Shown piece by piece: positions 61,377 to 64,000 of a stretch of DNA of 64,000 nt. Under the pieces are notes generated by a model. It saw only the letters and a list, made by a program, of their open reading frames with translations, was not told the DNA's origin and did not search any database. The stretch comes from RUG14199 sp964629225. GTDB lineage: Bacteria; Bacillota; Clostridia; Oscillospirales; CAG-272. The translations under genes were made by a program, and so were the position numbers. The stretch covers positions 62,001 to 126,000 of the forward strand of contig CAZVQC010000001.1 of NCBI GenBank assembly GCA_964629225.1. Direction: 5' to 3'. Position 1 is the first letter of the stretch, and each line of letters opens with the position of its first letter.

Positions 61377-62486
61377 ATGAAGGTACTTCACATCATCGGA
61401 AAAATGAATAATGCGGGCGTCCAGTCTGTGGTATTTTCCTACCTTCGTGCGGCGGATCTTACCGATTTTCAGGTCCACGTGGCATATGACGCGGATTCCA
61501 CCGGCAGTGTTCCGGCGGATCTTTCGGAGCGTGGAATAGTTTTTTTGAAGATACCCTCCTACAGCCATCCCCTTGGATACGTTCATGAGATATCCCGCAT
61601 CTGTCGGGAGAATAAGTACGATATCGTCCACTCCCACATGAACTCCCTCTCATCGCTGTCACTTTTGGGAGCGAAGATAGGGAAAGTGCCCCACCGTATT
61701 GCCCACAGTCATACTATGTCCTCAAAGGATGAAGGGCTTCGCCATTTTGTGAAAAATACCCTACGGCCCCTTTGCAGGGCAGTGGCGACGGAATACGTCG
61801 CCTGTTCCCGACTTGCGGCAGAGTGGCTCTTCGGAAAAGAAGAATGCGAAAAGGGTAATGTCCGCTTTTTGACCAACGGAATCGATCCGATGCATTTTTC
61901 CTACGATGCCGAAAAGCGCCGTGCCGTGAGAGAAAAGTACCGACTCGGTGACTCTTTTGTGATCGGACACGTTGGGCGCCTTTGCAAAACTAAAAATCAA
62001 CGATTCTTGATCCCGGTTCTCGCAGGGTGCCTTAAAAGAGGCCTTGACTGCCTTCTTCTTTTCGTCGGAGACGGAGATGCGGCAGAGGCGATCAAACGGG
62101 ATGCCGAGGCACTGGGCGTTTCGGACAGAGTGGTATTTGCAGGTGTCCTTCGGGATACGGCTGCCGCCTACAGCGCCATGGACGTGTTCGTTTTACCCTC
62201 CCTCTATGAGGGACTTCCGGTAGTTTCCCTTGAGGCACAGTCGGCAGATCTTACGACACTTCTTTCCGATAGGATAACCGAGGAGTGTCGGGTGACGGAC
62301 AAGGCAGTATTTCTTCCCATAACCGAGGGCGCGGAGCCTTGGGTCTCGGCTATTGAAAAGTCGGTGGGAGACCGTCGCGGAGGAGCATCTCCTCTTCTCG
62401 GAACGAGATTTGACATTTCGGTATCAAGCGGCGATCTTTTGGAGATGTACCGTGACGTAGTGACGGGAGATGGGAGACACGAATGA
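61377..62486 (+). CDS. GT4-family glycosyltransferase (first)
   Basis: GT-B fold retaining glycosyltransferase of 369 residues. N-lobe: VLHIIGKMNNAGVQSVVFSY with the acceptor loop, VHSHMNSLSSLSLLGAK, and HSHTMSSKD. C-lobe: VIGHVGRLCKTKNQRFLI and the nucleotide-sugar motif VFVLPSLYEGLPVVSLEAQ (EGLPVVSLE in place of the usual EGFGLVxLE). Sugar specificity unknown. First gene of a polysaccharide-type operon; its end overlaps the next gene by 4 bases. Confidence 0.9.
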   Translation: MKVLHIIGKMNNAGVQSVVFSYLRAADLTDFQVHVAYDADSTGSVPADLSERGIVFLKIPSYSHPLGYVHEISRICRENKYDIVHSHMNSLSSLSLLGAKIGKVPHRIAHSHTMSSKDEGLRHFVKNTLRPLCRAVATEYVACSRLAAEWLFGKEECEKGNVRFLTNGIDPMHFSYDAEKRRAVREKYRLGDSFVIGHVGRLCKTKNQRFLIPVLAGCLKRGLDCLLLFVGDGDAAEAIKRDAEALGVSDRVVFAGVLRDTAAAYSAMDVFVLPSLYEGLPVVSLEAQSADLTTLLSDRITEECRVTDKAVFLPITEGAEPWVSAIEKSVGDRRGGASPLLGTRFDISVSSGDLLEMYRDVVTGDGRHE

Positions 62487-63529
62487 GGATACTTCATTAT
62501 CTTGTGACGGACAGACTGTCCGGCGCCGAAAATGTGGCGATAGATATCCTAAAGGGGCTGAGCGATGAGAACGAAGTCTTCTACGCATCTCCCGACGGCC
62601 CCATAAGAGAAGCGGTGGAAGCGGCGGGGATACCCTTCATAGCCGTTAATACCGAAAGTGTTTCCGAGATACGTCGGGTCTACCGTGAACTGTCTCCGGA
62701 TATTGTCCATGCAAACGACCCCCGCATGAGCTTCAAATGCGCTCTGTCCGGGATACCCTTCATAGCCCAGTATCACAATAACTGTCCTTGGATGAGAAAG
62801 CCCTCACCCAACGCCCTCGGGATGCTCTTTACGGTAAAAAGAGCAAAGGCGGTCATAGCGGTATCCGACAGCATCGTGGAGGAGTACTGCTTTAAGGGGG
62901 CGCTTTCGAAGAAGGTTCGGGTGATACCCAACACAGTTGACCGCGAGAAGGTCATTAAGGGGTCAAATGAGCCGTTTGACAAGAACTATGATATTTGCTT
63001 CGTCGGAAGATTAAACGAGCAAAAAGATCCGCTTCTGTTCCTCAGAACGGTACTTGAGATAAAAAAGACTTTGCCCCATGTCACCGCCGTTATGATAGGT
63101 GAAGGGGAACTGCTTTTTGAGGTGAGGGACTTCATAGAAAAGAACGGTCTTGACGGCGTTACCCTTCACGGCTTTGATAAGAACCCCTATCGGATCATGA
63201 AAAACTCAAAGATCAATATTTTTACCTCCTCCTGGGAGGGATTCGGACTTGTGGCGGTAGAGAGCCTCATTCTCGGCCTTCCCGTTCTCGCCTACCCGGT
63301 GGGAGGGCTTGCCACCATCGTCACCGACGGATGCGGCGCTCTATGCGGCAGTGTTTCCGAAATGGCGGATGAGGCGGTAAGGCTCCTGTCCGACTCGGAG
63401 TACTATAAAAAGAAGTCCGAAGGAGCCTGTCTCAGATCGGAAAACTACACCGACATGGAAAAATACCTTGACAGAGTTAAAGCGGTCTACGCCGACGCTT
63501 TGAAAATCGGAAAGGGTGGGGTGAAATGA
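62483..63529 (+). CDS. GT4-family glycosyltransferase (second)
   Basis: GT-B glycosyltransferase of 348 residues. ILHYLVTDRLSGAENVAIDI, PDIVHANDP, AVSDSIVEEYCFKGA and FVGRLNEQKDPLLFLRTVLE are typical, and FTSSWEGFGLVAVESLILGL holds the ExxGxxxxE nucleotide-sugar motif. It overlaps both neighbours by ATGA, so the three glycosyltransferases are translated in series. Confidence 0.91.
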   Translation: MRILHYLVTDRLSGAENVAIDILKGLSDENEVFYASPDGPIREAVEAAGIPFIAVNTESVSEIRRVYRELSPDIVHANDPRMSFKCALSGIPFIAQYHNNCPWMRKPSPNALGMLFTVKRAKAVIAVSDSIVEEYCFKGALSKKVRVIPNTVDREKVIKGSNEPFDKNYDICFVGRLNEQKDPLLFLRTVLEIKKTLPHVTAVMIGEGELLFEVRDFIEKNGLDGVTLHGFDKNPYRIMKNSKINIFTSSWEGFGLVAVESLILGLPVLAYPVGGLATIVTDGCGALCGSVSEMADEAVRLLSDSEYYKKKSEGACLRSENYTDMEKYLDRVKAVYADALKIGKGGVK

Positions 63530-64000
63530 AGGATTTTTTGACGGTATTTACCCCCACCTACAACAGGGAAGAGTATTTGAAGCGGGCATACGGATCTCTC
63601 CTTGCTCAGACCTGTCACGGTTTCAGGTGGCTCATAGTGGATGACGGCTCCGAGGACGGTACCGAAGAGACGGTCAAGTCCTTCGCCCGTGAGAGCCCCT
63701 TTCCCATCGACTACGTAAAAAAGGAAAACGGCGGGAAACACACCGCCATGAACCTGGCATTCAAGTCCTGCTCCACCGAGTACCTTATGGTGTCCCTTGA
63801 TTCCGACGACACCTTGACCCCCGATGCCGTTGAAAGGGTGAAAGCCACCCTTTCGGATAACGGCTTTCCCGCAGGGGCGGTATTTGTGAAGGAAGACATG
63901 GAGGGAAGACCGCTTTTTAAAAGGTTTTCTTCCGACCTTGAGACGGCATCCTGGAGAGATGCGGTGACCTTCGGAAGATTTGAAGGGGAAGCGCTCCTCG
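63526..64000 (+). CDS. GT2-family glycosyltransferase (3' end cut)
   Basis: The first 158 codons of a GT-A glycosyltransferase run off the window. The N-terminal sequence FLTVFTPTYNREEYLKRAYG, then VDDGSEDGTEE, NGGKHTAMNLAFKSC and the DxD site SLDSDDTLTPDA are clear. The start ATG overlaps the stop of the second GT4 gene (ATGA). Function within an exopolysaccharide or glycan pathway is inferred from its neighbours. Confidence 0.9.
   Translation, partial: MKDFLTVFTPTYNREEYLKRAYGSLLAQTCHGFRWLIVDDGSEDGTEETVKSFARESPFPIDYVKKENGGKHTAMNLAFKSCSTEYLMVSLDSDDTLTPDAVERVKATLSDNGFPAGAVFVKEDMEGRPLFKRFSSDLETASWRDAVTFGRFEGEALL

Overview
The window is a gap-containing assembly piece (one run of exactly 100 N at 14407-14506) from a low-mobility, roughly 50-55% GC chromosome. 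Gene content and order point to an anaerobic, Gram-positive-type Clostridia member, probably an uncultured gut or rumen Oscillospirales-like lineage. The evidence is an IspH-ribosomal protein S1 fusion behind cmk and plsC, DUF951 and YfhO, ECF transporter genes next to truA, reverse rubrerythrin with rubredoxin, CIRCE-controlled groESL, ClpE, and a dockerin protein plus a cohesin-like surface protein. Nearly all promoters I can place are sigma-A type with a 17-nt spacer. No phage, insertion sequence, CRISPR array or integrase is visible.

Layout. 1-5.5 kb: end of an Rrf2/IscR-type regulator, a small zinc-binding protein and an SPFH membrane protein sharing a divergent promoter region, a secreted dockerin/DUF4838 protein, and an XRE regulator with a membrane tail. 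5.5-7.7 kb: SGNH hydrolase, nitroreductase plus HAD hydrolase, tRNA-Gly(CCC). 8.1-14 kb, minus strand: RpiR-type regulator, BaiN-like flavoprotein, cmk, plsC and ispH-rpsA, with most junctions overlapping. 14.1-14.8 kb: a 44-bp tandem-repeat array broken by the assembly gap, between two divergent consensus promoters. 14.9-18.8 kb: asd, tsaE, tsaB, rpiB, then a convergent AI-2E-family permease. 18.8-20 kb: gene-poor DNA with tRNA-Arg(CCG) and several kinds of small repeat. 20-28.3 kb, minus strand: a class III aminotransferase with an FGGY kinase, then DUF951-yfhO-ruvA-ruvB. 28.5-42.6 kb, plus strand: flavodoxin-like protein, ruvC, an RlmI-like methyltransferase, ecfA1-ecfA2-ecfT-truA, DUF5711, CvpA, clpE, a P-type-ATPase-like protein without catalytic motifs, and an Mrp-type Fe-S carrier.

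42.7-56.6 kb: Na+:alanine symporter (minus), groES-groEL, a PerR/Fur regulator with reverse rubrerythrin and rubredoxin (an oxidative-stress operon with its own Fur-type box), glycosyltransferases and a UDP-galactopyranose-mutase-like flavoprotein, EamA and MATE transporters, a zinc-ribbon membrane protein (minus), ThrH and a phosphopantetheinyl transferase. 57-64 kb: a 1092-residue cohesin-like surface protein followed by an exopolysaccharide-type cluster (priming sugar transferase and three glycosyltransferases, the last cut by the window edge).

Most of the window is ordinary core genome. The items most worth a second look are the catalytically erased P-type ATPase homologue translationally linked to clpE, the roughly 90-residue HP-rich insertion inside the IspH domain, the tRNA-Arg in which the near-universal G19-C56 tertiary pair appears as A19-U56, the cohesin-like and dockerin proteins in one neighbourhood, and several structured or repeated intergenic elements.
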